Shown: positions 40,709-51,587 of the stretch, piece by piece | Layout: every line of letters begins with the position of its first letter | How positions within the stretch are numbered: position 1 is the first letter of the stretch | Assembly (NCBI GenBank): GCA_002049455.2 | Contig: KV919159.1 | Span: forward strand, 1 to 60,905 | Length of the DNA stretch: 60,905 nt | Direction of reading: 5' to 3' | Origin: Porphyra umbilicalis | Taxonomy: Eukaryota; Rhodophyta; Bangiophyceae; Bangiales; Bangiaceae | Notes under the pieces: generated by a model | Databases searched by the model: none | Seen by the model: only the letters and a program-made list of their open reading frames with translations | Told to the model about the DNA's origin: nothing | Position numbers and translations under genes: made by a program

Positions 40709-41602
40709 AGTATTGCTGTCTTTCCAATTTTGGTCGATGCCGTCGATGCCAAGAGGGGTGATCAACTGTGCGAAACTGTTTCAGCCATCCATTCAGCCAG
40801 AAAATTCCCTGGCCTTTAGGACAGGGTGCTCTCAAAGTGTAGTGATGCACACATATACTTAGATCAAGGGACTTGCTCTCCGTTTCAGAGGTGGCAGTCT
40901 GCATTCGTGTCCTCAGGGATCTGAGGGCGTGTCAGTGTTGGAAGGGTCGCGATGACGCTAAAAGCCAATGGAGTTACGTGGCTGAGAAGGACTGTCCTGC
41001 CATAGGGGTCACTGGGCCCGGACGGCGCCTGCCCCCGTGCCCCCTCTACCGCCCCGAGTTGCGCGCGGTGACCGCGCGCAGCGACTTGCGGGGCTTGACG
41101 CGCCCACCATGACCCGTGGTTGATCGTGTCTGCGCGCCGTCTTCTATGGCGGCGGCGCGTCGGCGGTTGTTGACGCCATCTAGCGGCGCGTTTAAAGGCG
41201 CCTCGTCGCGCGGCGATCAGTCCCACCCGCCCGCCCGTGCGCCGCGTCGGCCGCCTTGCTCGCCGTGCGCAGGTGCGCTGCGCGGCGGAGTGACGGCCTC
41301 GCCCGTGGGCGCCGCGCGACGCCGGCGGGCCGCCGCCGCTGCGGTGGCGGAGGTGGCACCCCTTTCCCCGCCAGACGCCCCCCCCACCACGGCAACGTGG
41401 CTGTACGTGCCCCCGTGCGCGCTCGCGGCCATAGAGCCGGCCGGCGTGCCCGGTGTCAATGCGTCGCCGAGCGCGCCACGGCCCTGAAGGCCAGGGTATT
41501 GTACGCACGTGCCTGGAATGTTTCGTTCAACCAATGGGCAGTTGACCGCGACCCTGTCTTGACTTCGACCACATCGGCCAAAATTGGGAAGACAGCAATA
41601 CT
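40709..41602. repeat. Foldback unit enclosing repeat copy 2
   Basis: The left arm starts AGTATTGCTGTCTTTCCAAT (40709) and the right arm ends with its inverted match (ATTGGGAAGACAGCAATACT, to 41602). The arms remain similar for about 60 bp. Inside lies the 0.71-kb repeat at 40811-41520. No flanking duplication was found. Copy 1 of the repeat at 23.6 kb lacks these arms. Confidence 0.7.
40811..41520. repeat. Dispersed 0.71-kb repeat, copy 2
   Basis: Direct match to 23574-24284. Small substitutions are scattered along the length and the few indels are short. It lies within the foldback unit of element 2. Confidence 0.85.
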
Positions 41603-42589
41603 TGTTTTTTTCTGTCGGCAGATCGCAGTGTATGGAAAACGGGGACGGTGACGTTGCTGAGTTGATGCCATGCAAACCGAAGCCTGCGAACGGCTTTCCT
41701 GTGAGATGTCCACATTCTGTCCGTCCAATGCTAGAATTCAAGTAAACATGCCATCGATCGACCTCGCGATCACGCTGATCTGGGCCCCAATCGGCGGCAA
41801 AATTCTTGGTCAAGGGAGACACGCAGCGAGATAGGCTGCAAACTTTGGCGATCGAGTAGACACGAAGACGTCAAACGCAGAAATGTCGGAGACACGTTGG
41901 CACTGCCTTTCATGACCTCGCGCCACGGTCGCATGTCGCGACCGACTGCAGTGCTTTGTATTGCTGACCTCCAAAAAATGGCGGTTGCAGAGTGGTTGCA
42001 TTCATTCAACAGCGTACGTGGACCAATGGAAAGGCTAGGAATCATGCGAGTTCCTTACACAGTCTCCTCATGCAGCTCTGCGCGCCGGAAGCGCACATCA
42101 GCATCTCAAGAAATCTGAAGAAATTTGTTGATCTCATAACAAATCACAGGTCTGGCGCAGAACCCTCTCCATGCCCTCTTCAGGCCCGAGGAAGCGGCCC
42201 AAAAATCTCAGGAAATCGCTTTATGGGTTGCAATGGCTCTGCGTGACCCCTGCAAGACACGTTGATTGGCTTGCAAGATTACTGGCGGCAACTCTCAGCC
42301 AATAGTACGATTGTGGCTTGTCGAACAGCGAATCCGACTTCATTTCTATGCTGTGTCGTCGGCTCTGCCTCCCTTCTCTCTGCAACCGCCATTTTTACGA
42401 GGATAGCAAGAAGTCTCTTATTGGTCCGCTCCAGCTGGCAGACGTACAGCGTGGGTGCAATTTGGTGGCGATTTCACGTCGATCGAGAGTGCAGCATTCT
42501 GGAACGTCGCGCGCAGGGGAGAGATGCTCGTGTCAGACGCGCTACACACAAACACAAAACGTAGGCACACCGCCCTCCTCAGTAAATGA

Positions 42590-42730
42590 CTCTACTCTCC
42601 AACTGGCTCCACTGACTCCGCAACTGACTTCACTGACTCTCCAACTGACTTCACTGACTCTCCAACTGACTCCACTGACTCTCCAACTGACTCCACTGAC
42701 TCCATTGACTCCACTGACTCCACTGACTCA
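42590..42730. repeat. ACTGACTC(T/C)(C/A) minisatellite
   Basis: Direct repeats of CTGACTCTCCAACTGACT(T/C)CA (about 21 bp) degrade into CTGACTCCA units at the right side. On the minus strand the region reads as Glu-Ser-Val repeats (GESVKSVGESVK), but no gene context supports translation. Confidence 0.85.
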
Positions 42731-42954
42731 GATCGGGAGTGCAGCAATCTGTTCTGGCGCGCCTGTGAGGCGGCCGCGTGGTGTCTGCCAGTCACCGTCG
42801 CCACGAGCGGGCCCACGCGGCCGCCTGCGGTGGTCGGGTGGCCTGGCCTGCGAGTTTTCCGAGACCCGGCAGGGGCCACGTACGATGGCACCCGTCGCAG
42901 AGCGGCAGAATCGTGCGGCCACATCCGATTTTTGTGTCAGCGATCCGCATGCTC

Positions 42955-43557
42955 ATTGGTCAGACGCGCTGTTCATATGCATCCCGCCGGCCACACCCTC
43001 CTGCTGTCCAGCGCAATACTGCGCAAGGCCAAAGCAGCATAGTAACGCCTCGCGTCCCACTCGGCAACGACGGCGCCGTCACCTCTGCAGCCGCTACTGC
43101 AGCCGCTGAGGCGACGGCGGCTGCGGCCGCAGGTGGGGCTCCTGGTGCGGCCGCATCGCCTGCATCTGCGGCTTCTGCATGTGCCGGTGCGGCCTCGTTT
43201 CCTGAGTCTGAAGGAGCACCCGCTATGCCCGGCGCCGCTGCTGTGAGCGGCCGCGAAGCGGCCGCGCTGGCTTCGACCACGGGCCGCACGGTCGAGTCCC
43301 CGGCGTCAGGCGCGGCCGCGAGTGCGGCCGCATTGCTTCCCTCTGCACCTTCTCCCACTAGCGGTGTCTATGCGTCGCCGTGTGCCGGCGCATCACCAGC
43401 CACGGTCGTCAGCGCGGCCGTCGTCTGCCGCGCTGCGGCCTCGGCTGGTGTGGACTCTGTCAAACGGAGGAAATCGCGCGGCTTGGACTCGCTGCAGACA
43501 AAGCAGGCCCCTTTACGGCGGGCGGGGACTCCGTTCCGGATCCAAGTCGCTTCATGA
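42955..43557 (+). CDS. Possible Ala-rich element 2 protein (fragment)
   Basis: An open plus-strand frame gives a long Ala/Ser/Pro-rich region, with Ala runs encoded by GCGGCCGCN words, and then a basic C-terminal end containing VDSVKRRKSRGLDSLQTKQ. Placement opposite a minus-strand transposase resembles the Myb/SANT partner gene of the 17-23-kb element, whose C-terminal half is also Ala/Pro-rich with a basic end. No Myb/SANT domain is found upstream, so if it is the partner gene it has lost its N-terminus. Confidence 0.35.
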   Translation: MGQTRCSYASRRPHPPAVQRNTAQGQSSIVTPRVPLGNDGAVTSAAATAAAEATAAAAAGGAPGAAASPASAASACAGAASFPESEGAPAMPGAAAVSGREAAALASTTGRTVESPASGAAASAAALLPSAPSPTSGVYASPCAGASPATVVSAAVVCRAAASAGVDSVKRRKSRGLDSLQTKQAPLRRAGTPFRIQVAS

Positions 43558-44140
43558 CGCCGCGGCCGCAGATTGCGGCCGCTGGCGCGTCGGGCAACGA
43601 CGAGTGCGATGCTTCCTGTTGCAATTGTGGCAGCGATGTCGCGGATGGTGACTTACCTTGAATTGCGACTCTTTTAATTTTCGTGACGGAGTCCTCTCTG
43701 CGCGATTGGAGTTCTCGACTAGTGCACCACAATGATACACGGTTCCATTTTTTCCCTTCGCCGGGTTTTTTTTTTTCCTACTCTCCGACTCTGTCCGACT
43801 CACCGACTCTGTTCGAGCAGCGAGCACGGCGCGATCCATTCACTCATACACCAGATATATTGCAGCATGATATTATACGACGCTGGCAGACATCCGCCCA
43901 CGCCAGAAAGAGCGGCGGCCTCGCCTGTCTTTCCAGAGAAGTGGAGGCCGCCCACGGGTCTCTACTATCCTAAGTCGACTTGGTGGCCGTGGCCTACCTG
44001 CAAATATGTGAGGAAGAAAAAGCCATGACCGCAAAAAAACAGTTAAGGACTACACATGCGGCTCCGGAAGGGACCCGCGTTCAGTGAACATATGGTCTGC
44101 CAGATCGTCGCCGAGAGACCTCCTACTCGATAGGAAGCCG

Positions 44141-44580
44141 TCAGTAGACAGGTTCCCACTCCTCAACGGTAAACGCACTCAGCTGCTTGGTCGCCACGTC
44201 AGTTGTACAATTGGACAGCCTAACATACTCATCCGCGCGATTGTACGACCCCCCGTACGCGACGACACAGCTGGCAGTCACCAGCGTCTGCGAAAAAAGA
44301 GCTCGTGGCCACCCCGTCGCATTGATGCTCTGCCGCCCAAACTTCCCGTCGCGGATGGCCTCGTAAACGCGTATGAAAAGAGACCGTCGCACACGGAAGC
44401 GACGCTCAAACGTCTCTTCTCCATACACAGGCGGCTGTCCATCCACACCAACGTGATCCCGCATGATGCCGCGCATACCCTGGTCGAAATCACGTGGCCG
44501 GTTCGCACGCCGCCCGGCCACAGACCCGACAAAACGCCGTCTGCATGCTCGTCCGAAGAGCCCTCCAACTGCTCGCGGCC
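44141..44580 (-). pseudogene. Harbinger transposase N-terminal fragment
   Basis: The minus-strand translation includes RRFVGSVAGRRANRPRDFDQ, QPPVYGEETFERRFRVRRSL, FIRVYEAIRDGKFGRQSINA and YNRADEYVRLSNCTTDVATK. It matches the N-terminal part of the transposase at 20872-22984 (FVGSV-GRR, PPVY-E-FERRFRV-RS, INATG, ADEYVRLS). It stops after EEWEPVY; no nuclease core follows. The upstream acidic Ser/Asp stretch (DASTDDGSGSSSDDG) is in a different frame. The deletion of the catalytic core makes element 2 dependent on another source of transposase. Confidence 0.8.
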
Positions 44581-45757
44581 GTCATCGCTCGACGACCCAG
44601 ACCCGTCATCAGTAGACGCGTCCATCTCCATACACGAGAGCAACCGACGACAGGAGAGCTAGAACGGCCGCAGAAGCGGCCCCAAAGGCCGCCATAAACA
44701 TGGCCGCTCATGGCCGCTCACTCCCACGGCCCCGGCGAAAGCGATGGGCAGATCCGGAAAACAGGATGGACGTCGCCAACGACGACGGTGCCACCATCGC
44801 GCTCCCCCTGACGACGACGGTGCGATCGACGCGCCGCTGGTGGCGGGTGCACCTCGACGATCCGTCGCTCCACGCCCCCTGCCCCTCAGAAAGAGAATTT
44901 GGTAGGTCCCGAGAGCGTGTTGCCACATTCGGTGGCGGCCGCGTGCCCAAAAGTTTGTGCTGCGCGGCGCGGCCTGCAAACCCCCGTGCAGGGCTCGTTC
45001 CTGCGGGTGCGGCTGCGCGCGGACAGTCACATGCCCGCCACACAATGATGCGCTGCGCGGAACCCCCCCCCGATCAGCTCTGAGCGCAGGACGGGGGCAC
45101 CAGCAGCGTATCAACTGAGGGCCGCCCCGCCAAAGTGTTCCGCTGCACGATCGCATTGCGGCCGCGCGCCCATCCATGCGACGGAGCTTCTAGGCGCCCC
45201 CCCCCCCTAATCACACCGTTCAGACGTGGAAAGGCCGACCCAGAATCGGGCGTGGCGGCGGATGTCAACCAGCAACAACGGGGTCCCGCCCCCCCCTCCC
45301 CCGACATGTCCCGACAATGAGCGCCGCCTGCGCCTCGCACGGAATCTGTGGCCACTCGTGACCGCATGCTCATGAATTTCAGATCTTGAGACGCCTGTGC
45401 GATCTTCAACGCAACGTGTGTTAGTCTGCGATCGTCCCGATTTGGGTGTTTGACCCCCGTTTAAACACAATTGTAGACAGATTCGGTTCGCAAAACGTTG
45501 GAAAATGCACAAACGTCAGCCCAAACTACAGTGGTGTGGTCGGCCGATGGAAATATGCGAGCCACCTGCGAACCAGCGAAATGTTATCCTGTTGGACTTA
45601 TATCTGGCCCACCAGTGGCCCGGTTCGCAGACCTGGTTCGCGACGTTGGTGGGATGACGGGTTTTCCCATACCTCTGCCCATAACTGGCAAATATGCCCC
45701 GTTTAACGAGTAACACTCAAAAGCGGTTCGCAACCGACGTTATTGGGTGTGCTCTTA

Positions 45758-46849
45758 CGACCAGGAGACCGCGTTCAACGAGCCGTGTGGCTGCAACTGT
45801 AATGATGAGTGAACAGTCATGGCCAGGCACCACGCTGCTGTCTTCTGTCCGTGACGGCCATTGTGAGCCAATCAAACAGCCATCCATCCGGAATTTATCC
45901 AGGTTCCCATCGCGGCCCAATGAGTCTGTGACTGCGGCGGTGATCTGGGGTTTATCCTGCGTTTTTTCCCATAGGGCGGTGCCCGCCGGCCTGCCGCCGC
46001 CGCGGCGGTCACCCGCGACCGCCGACGCCGCAGAGGTGGAGCGGTGACGCGGCCGTGGCGACGGCTATCGCCGTCATGGGCACGCCGGTGGACGCCGCGG
46101 TAAAGGCGATGGCGGCGCTGGCGGCGGGGCGCGGCGGCTTGGGCGCCGCCCATCCGTCGGGGGGGCGAGCAGCCTCTGGCGGCCAGCCACCCCGGCGGCC
46201 GCCACACTGCAGGCGGCGGCGGCTGCGTCGCCCCCACGGCATCGGCGGCTGCGTATCCGACGGCGGCAGATGTAGGTGGCGTCAGACAGTTCGCGCCCGC
46301 GCGCCGCCACTACGGGCGTCACGACCGCGGCCGCCGCCGCCGCAGCCGCCAGCGCTGTCGCCAGCGCCGCGGCCACAGCTGCAGCCCGCTGCGGCGTGCG
46401 GGCGCGCGTCGTGCGTGCGGTCATTCACCGCCCACCGCCGCGTTAGCGGCAGTCGCGGCAACAACGCGGCCAGCGGTGGTCGCCGCCGCCCTCACTGACC
46501 GCACGCGGGTGTTGCGGAAACGGACGCGACGACCAGGACCGCCGCGCATCCAGTGCCGACAGGACCCCCCGTTTGAAAACTCAAGATGGACGTACCCTAC
46601 AGGGCCCCCAAAGCCCGATTCTGGCCAACTACGGCGGAAACGCGACATCATGGCCATTCGAGGCCATGTCCACCTGCCCCCACGACCCTAAAAACGCCGC
46701 ACCTGCCCTCGCGTACCTTTTTACCCACGATTGTGTTTCCGCAGACCATATGGACGATGAAGACGCCGCCACCTCCACAATTTTACAGAAAGATGCGGAC
46801 AGCCCCGGCACATGTTCCCATTGTCAAGGAAGCGCCGGGGGACGTCCTT
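45758..46849. other. GC-rich region between element 2 and a hAT MITE
   Basis: Ala/Arg-rich ORFs occur on both strands between 45980 and 46500 (low complexity). About 80 bp at 45985-46060 is an inverted match to about 48535-48605 (shared CGACGCCGCAGAGG). A plus-strand ORF at 46573-46941 (LQGPQSPILANYGGN, DDEDAATSTILQKDAD) looks less repetitive, but it runs into the hAT insertion and no family is recognised. Confidence 0.4.
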
Positions 46850-46857
46850 CAACGGCG

Positions 46858-47859
46858 CAGGGTTGTGCATCACGCCCCTTCTTGCGTGGCGGGGTGGGCG
46901 ATGCACACCTGATCACGCCCTTCTGCACGCCCCCAACATAGGCACGCCCCTCTTTACTCCCCTAATGTAGCCTCTATGTTTTGACACTTACTTGATAGGC
47001 GATTCAAAGTACCCAAAAAATCTTGCAACTCGGATGGTTCAAAGGACCACAAAAATGCCAGAAAACATGGAGGAAACAGCTGCATGCGATACAGTCTCTT
47101 GGCCTCTGCCACTCTACGTCAAACATGCTGTGCAGCATCACGGGACGTCTGCTCGCCTGGCCACCACCGGCCGCCTCACCGCCCGCAGTCCCACCCTTCT
47201 CACCGCGCACAAAGCGAGAGCGGATGGTCATTACAGCATTCTCGATCATGGCTGCGGGGGCGTCCTCATCGCCGAGACGACCAACGTCCTGTCCAGAGAC
47301 GCCGGCGCCGGCCGTGGCGCATCAAGCGACCTCCTCGTTCAGCAGGCGCGTAGCTTGCCGCCGGCGCCCCCTCCATCACTGCCGTCGGCCTGGTCGTTGC
47401 CGGCACGCGATGCGTCACATTCAACGTCCTCATTGCCGCCCGTGTCGAGGAGCTTCTCTGCGTCCTCTCTGGCTGATGACAGCAGGTGGCCGTTGCTGCG
47501 CCTATCCCGCGCAGATGGTGCCCGCGCATCATGGCGTCGAGCACGTTGTTTGTGGGCACACGACGAAAGAGTGGTCCCCACGCCTCATAGCGTCCAGCAC
47601 CTTGTTTGTGGACGAGCGACGGAGCAGGAAGACACCGCGCCCTGGAAAACTGACGAAGGTGGCACGGAACTGCACCAAAACATATTTGGTGAACTGGCGC
47701 CCCAAGAGCGCATTTAAAATGATGTACTATTTTTGTCAAGCACGCCCCAATCACTCCCCAAAACTTCTGGGCGTGCAGGAAGTGACACGCCCAAAAAAAG
47801 TGAAATTGCACGCCCCAGGCGTGCATTATAGCACGCCCCGGGCGTGTTGCACAACCCTG
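46858..47859. mobile_element. Non-autonomous hAT element (1002 bp) with CACGCCC subterminal repeats
   Basis: The left end is CAGGGTTGTGCATCACGCCC and the right end the inverted CAGGGTTGTGCAACACGCCC (one mismatch in 20). The 8-bp duplication CAACGGCG lies at 46850-46857 and 47860-47867. The word CACGCCC (or GGGCGTG) is repeated about five times next to the left end and more than six times next to the right end, as expected of transposase-binding subterminal repeats. The interior has no transposase. It has a diverged tandem duplication of about 57 bp at about 47525-47625 containing AGCAC(G/C)TTGTTTGTGG. Confidence 0.95.
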
Positions 47860-47971
47860 CAACGGCGTAGGGAGCCAAACGGACCGCCAAAAACATATTT
47901 TTAAGTACACCCGCGACGTGCACTAGAAAAATCGACGTTTTTTTTCGACGTGATGGGTGTGGGAAAGCACC

Positions 47972-48397
47972 CTAGATTACGGTCCAAGGAATTATTTTCA
48001 TCTTCTTTTTTTGCGTACAGCTAAACTTATACCCGCAGCGTTCCTTCGGGTCGGCCAAGAAGGACTCGTTGAGCGATGGAAGCCCAGCGTTGGCTCCCTC
48101 TCCGTGCCGCAGGATCAGTTCCCGCTCCTTGGCGCAGACTCGCCAAACCGCAAGTCCGACGCCCCACGCCCTCTCCTTCGCTTGTCTCAGCCTCTCTGAC
48201 ACCGCCACACAGTGTTTCGCTTCGGCGAGGATGGTGCCATCGTGCTGGAACAGCGGCCTGCTTGCAGCGTTCGCGTCGGGCAGCGCAGTCGCCCGCGCCA
48301 TGGGAGCTCTAATCAATCGTCGCAGATGTCCTGCCCGAATCCCAGCAGTGGTCTGACAGCTGCATGTTCTTGGCTGGCGGAGCGTCGGAAGCGACAC
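47972..48397 (-). CDS. Hypothetical ORF, possible gene fragment
   Basis: The minus-strand frame has mixed composition, including an amphipathic stretch CVAVSERLRQAKERAWGVGL and a basic C-terminus (CTQKKKMKIIPW). No family recognised. It begins next to low-complexity DNA and could be the end of a longer broken gene. Confidence 0.25.
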   Translation of the reverse strand: MSLPTLRQPRTCSCQTTAGIRAGHLRRLIRAPMARATALPDANAASRPLFQHDGTILAEAKHCVAVSERLRQAKERAWGVGLAVWRVCAKERELILRHGEGANAGLPSLNESFLADPKERCGYKFSCTQKKKMKIIPWTVI

Positions 48398-48399
48398 AG

Positions 48400-50190
48400 C
48401 GTGCGGGCGAGCAATCCCGTCACGCCAGAAATGGACGAACCCCAGCCTAAGCTGGCGTGTTCGGAGGCTGGTGGGACTCTGTTACAGCGCGCAATTGAGC
48501 ACCCCAACATGCTTTTTCGGTCAACATCGCCCCACGGTCGCATCAGCGCCCCGCCTCTGCGGCGTCGGCGCTCGCGGGCGACTGCCGCGGCGGCGGCCGG
48601 CTGGCGGACTCCGTGATTGCCGGCCGCCACCGCCGCCCGCGGTGGGGCACCATCGGGCCTCCCATTGCGGCGCTGCCGCTGGCCTTGGGTGCCCTGCCGG
48701 ACGCCGTGGCGGGTGGCTACGGTTGGGGCACGCCCGACCCTGCCCCCCGCCGCCAGTGGTAGTCGCACCCGCCGGCAGCCGCCCCCCGCCGACACTGTTC
48801 ATGTGCGTACGAGGGGGAAAGTCCTCGTCGGCCGCCCCGTCGGCCTCCGGTGCCGCAGCGTCGGCACCCTCGCTCTCCGCACGGCAGTGGCGGCGGGCAC
48901 TCGTCGGCAGCCCCGCCAGCCGATAGGGCGGGACATCCCGGTCGGGCGCAGCCCGAGCCGCGCCTTGCACCAAGGCGCCGCGTGTGTGCGCTCGGGCGCG
49001 GCAGCAGTGGCACGCCGCGGCCGATATGCGGCCCAGCGCTTCGTGGCTATAGCTGATCTGCAACGTGCCAATGGTTGGCCGCGAAAGGGTCGAATAGCCA
49101 ACGTTGATCGGCCGCTGTCCAATAACATTCCACAGTCAGACTGCTATGGTCGGCGGTTGCCTGTCATCGATCTCGACGGCGGGGCAGCGTCGCCATGCAC
49201 GCGTGGTTGAGAGCAATCCTTACAAGGTCGGTCACATCTTCAATTTGGGGAACCTAGAGGCGCAACGTGTGGCACGCTGAATTGAAAGCCCATTCTGGGG
49301 GCGCTCTTTGGGGCAATGCTCGATGTAGTTGGGGATAGACCCGTCTGAAACGAGCCACCAGGCGGTCTGAGTGGAATCATCATTGATGGGTTGTGTGCAG
49401 CCTCATTCCGGTACACCAAATCTGATTGAGAGTGAAGGTGCGCTGAAGGATCTTTATCAATGGTTCATAAAACGAATCCCCTGAAGCAGTGCCCACAAAC
49501 CGTGTTCAAATGTCGCAGTGGAATAGCCACGTCCCTATTCAGAGGTTGACATGGCGGTTGTATCTTTCGAAACCCATGACAATGTCGAGCAAACGGGAAT
49601 TCCATGGGACGACTGGGCCGACACCTGGCACGGCCACAACACAAACTGGGAAAACAGGAGCTTCAGCGGCGCCGGCTAGCGTCTGATCACATCGCGCTGA
49701 GTCTTGTTGCATGCAAACGGGTCGTATCGGGGCACTCATGATGCGGTGGACAGCTAGGCGGGCCACCCAGCCGACAGGTGCCGTCTGTCCCGCGATCCAC
49801 ATCGTGCGGCAGGCGTGTCGCGACATGTAAAAAGGTCAGACACTGTCGCCGTGCACACACTTGGGAATTGTTTTGAAACCGTGCAGTCTCGAGCGAAAGG
49901 CTGAGATTGGCTGTAGAATTGAAAGAAGAAGATTCGCCAGCGTGGATCATCTCTTTTACTGAAAATCAGTCCGCGTCATCGCGCCAGATCGTGCGTAAGC
50001 GGTCCAACGGAGGCTGCAAACAGCCAGACGCAATTTGTGGACACGGCGGCGCCCGCGAACAGACGGCCACACGGTCACGTGACGATCCATCATCTGAATG
50101 TGGTTAGAACCGCCCGCGCGTCAGGGCCTTCCCTGGCTATGGAGGCGTGATCCATTTCTTCGCTGGGGCTCGTTAGGGGCCGCCTCGCGG
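48400..50190. other. No supported gene
   Basis: 48530-49060 is Ala/Pro/Arg-rich GC DNA with overlapping ORFs on both strands. 49200-50100 is AT-richer, with short ORFs only. Confidence 0.4.
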
Positions 50191-50194
50191 CCCC

Positions 50195-50335
50195 TCAGGC
50201 TGAGGACGTGCGTTGCGCGGTCCCTCAGCCGTCCGATGTGGCTCGCGCGGCCCCTCCCTCGTCCAACGTGGGCCGGGCGGCCCCTCAGCCGTCCGACCCG
50301 GACCGCGGGGCCCTCCAGCCGTCTAGCGTGTGTGG
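50195..50335. repeat. Short tandem repeat of about 33 bp
   Basis: Four diverged units with the phrase GCGGCCCCTC(A/C)GCCGTCC(G/A)A. In one plus-strand frame they read as PQPSDVARAA-type units of about 11 residues. Confidence 0.6.
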
Positions 50336-51274
50336 CGCGCATGCGTATGGTCCCCGCGTTCAAGCGGGTTGGCGTGATCAGGCTGTGGTGGCGTGTCCTA
50401 TTGACTCGTCCCACCGGGTCGTTTCGCATTGTGTCGCGCGGACGCTGTGTCGCTGCGGACACGCTCCACGTGGGGCGACAGCCTTGCTGTGCACTTGTCG
50501 TTCTCCATGGGTGACCAGTTTTTGGCTGTCAGGGCCTCTGTGGGCGGGCCGTGCTGAGGGGCACTTCGCACACTGACTTTCCATTTTACAGCTCGTGAGA
50601 TTATGTGGGAGGAGGCGACGTGCCTCGCCTTTTTGCACACGCGCGCCGGCGTGCTCGATCGCAGGACCCTCTCTCTCACGCGCCCACGCCGTCTGCCATC
50701 CCGCCTCTCCTCCCCGCCCACCTCAACCGCTCGTATGACGCGTGTTAAGGGCGCTGGCGTCACGCGCCGGCTCCAAGCGCAACGATTCTGCAACGGTCAC
50801 TTGGCCGCCCCGCCCTCTCCGGCCTGCACCAACACGGGACGGTGGGACCACGGGACCGCGTACGACCCCCCCTCCCACCCCACCTCCTCCTGAACGGTGC
50901 GCTCTAACCCGCCACTGCTCCCTCCCCCGGTCCTGTGGCTGTATCGGTCCTTGCGACCACGGCGCAATGGACGGGGGCCCCCCCCGCCCGCCACGAGTTA
51001 TGCAGCCGCGCTGCACCCCACGCCTCCCTCAACCCGGCCCTCCTCCAGTGGTATGGCGTAACGGTCGGCCGCATTCGGATTTTTGCCGGGCTCCTCTACA
51101 GGACTGGTCACTCGGTCCTCTCTGCCTTGGCCGCTGCCATCCTGATGCGGACCACGGCGACCCTTACGACTGACGCGTATGTGCACGGCACGACGACGGG
51201 CGTGACGGCTGTCCCCTCTCATCATGCGATCGGCGGTTTGCCCTTCAAGGTGGGTAAAACTACCTTCTTCGACC

Positions 51275-51485
51275 GAGCCCTCCGCGAGGACCGCCGGGCC
51301 CCCCGCGCGGTCCCCCTCGGTGGAGCTCGCCGAGATGGCTGGCGGGCCCCCCACCAGGTCCCTGTCGGTGGAGCCCTCGTCGTGGGCCGGCGGGTCCCCC
51401 ACAAGGTCCCCCCCGGTGGAGCTCTCTTCGACGGCCATCGGACCCCCCACGCGGTCCTCGGCGGCGGAGCTCGTCACGACGACCG
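51275..51485. repeat. Tandem repeat of about 54 bp
   Basis: About four units each carry GGCGGGCCCCCCAC(C/A)AGGTCC-like and GGTGGAGCTC words. In plus-strand frames they read as PPTRS-SVEL or GGALV-GRRVPHKVP units. No supported gene. Confidence 0.6.
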
Positions 51486-51587
51486 GCGGCGGACGATCAG
51501 TGCGAGTATGGCGGCCTCCCCCGCTGTGACGGACATACCACTCTGCACCCCCCACCAAGCGCGTGGGCTCCCGCGTAACGGCCGCCG

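Larger units (their letters stand above)
40576..45754. mobile_element. Harbinger-type element 2, 5.2 kb, TSD TTA
   Basis: The left end starts GAGCATACCCAACAACGTCG and the right end is its inverted copy (GAGCACACCCAATAACGTCG); over 30 bp the two TIRs differ at two positions. TTA borders both sides (40573-40575 and 45755-45757). The inner motif TTGCGAACC/GGTTCGCAA is repeated near both ends (about 40592, 40608, 40683 and about 45485, 45563, 45622, 45636, 45725). The interior holds a foldback unit, a minisatellite, an Ala-rich ORF and a truncated transposase, so it is non-autonomous. Confidence 0.9.

Noticed and set aside
48497..48520. GAGCACCCCAACATGC as a left Harbinger terminus
   Set aside because: It lacks the GTCGG continuation and no matching right end or 3-bp duplication was found.
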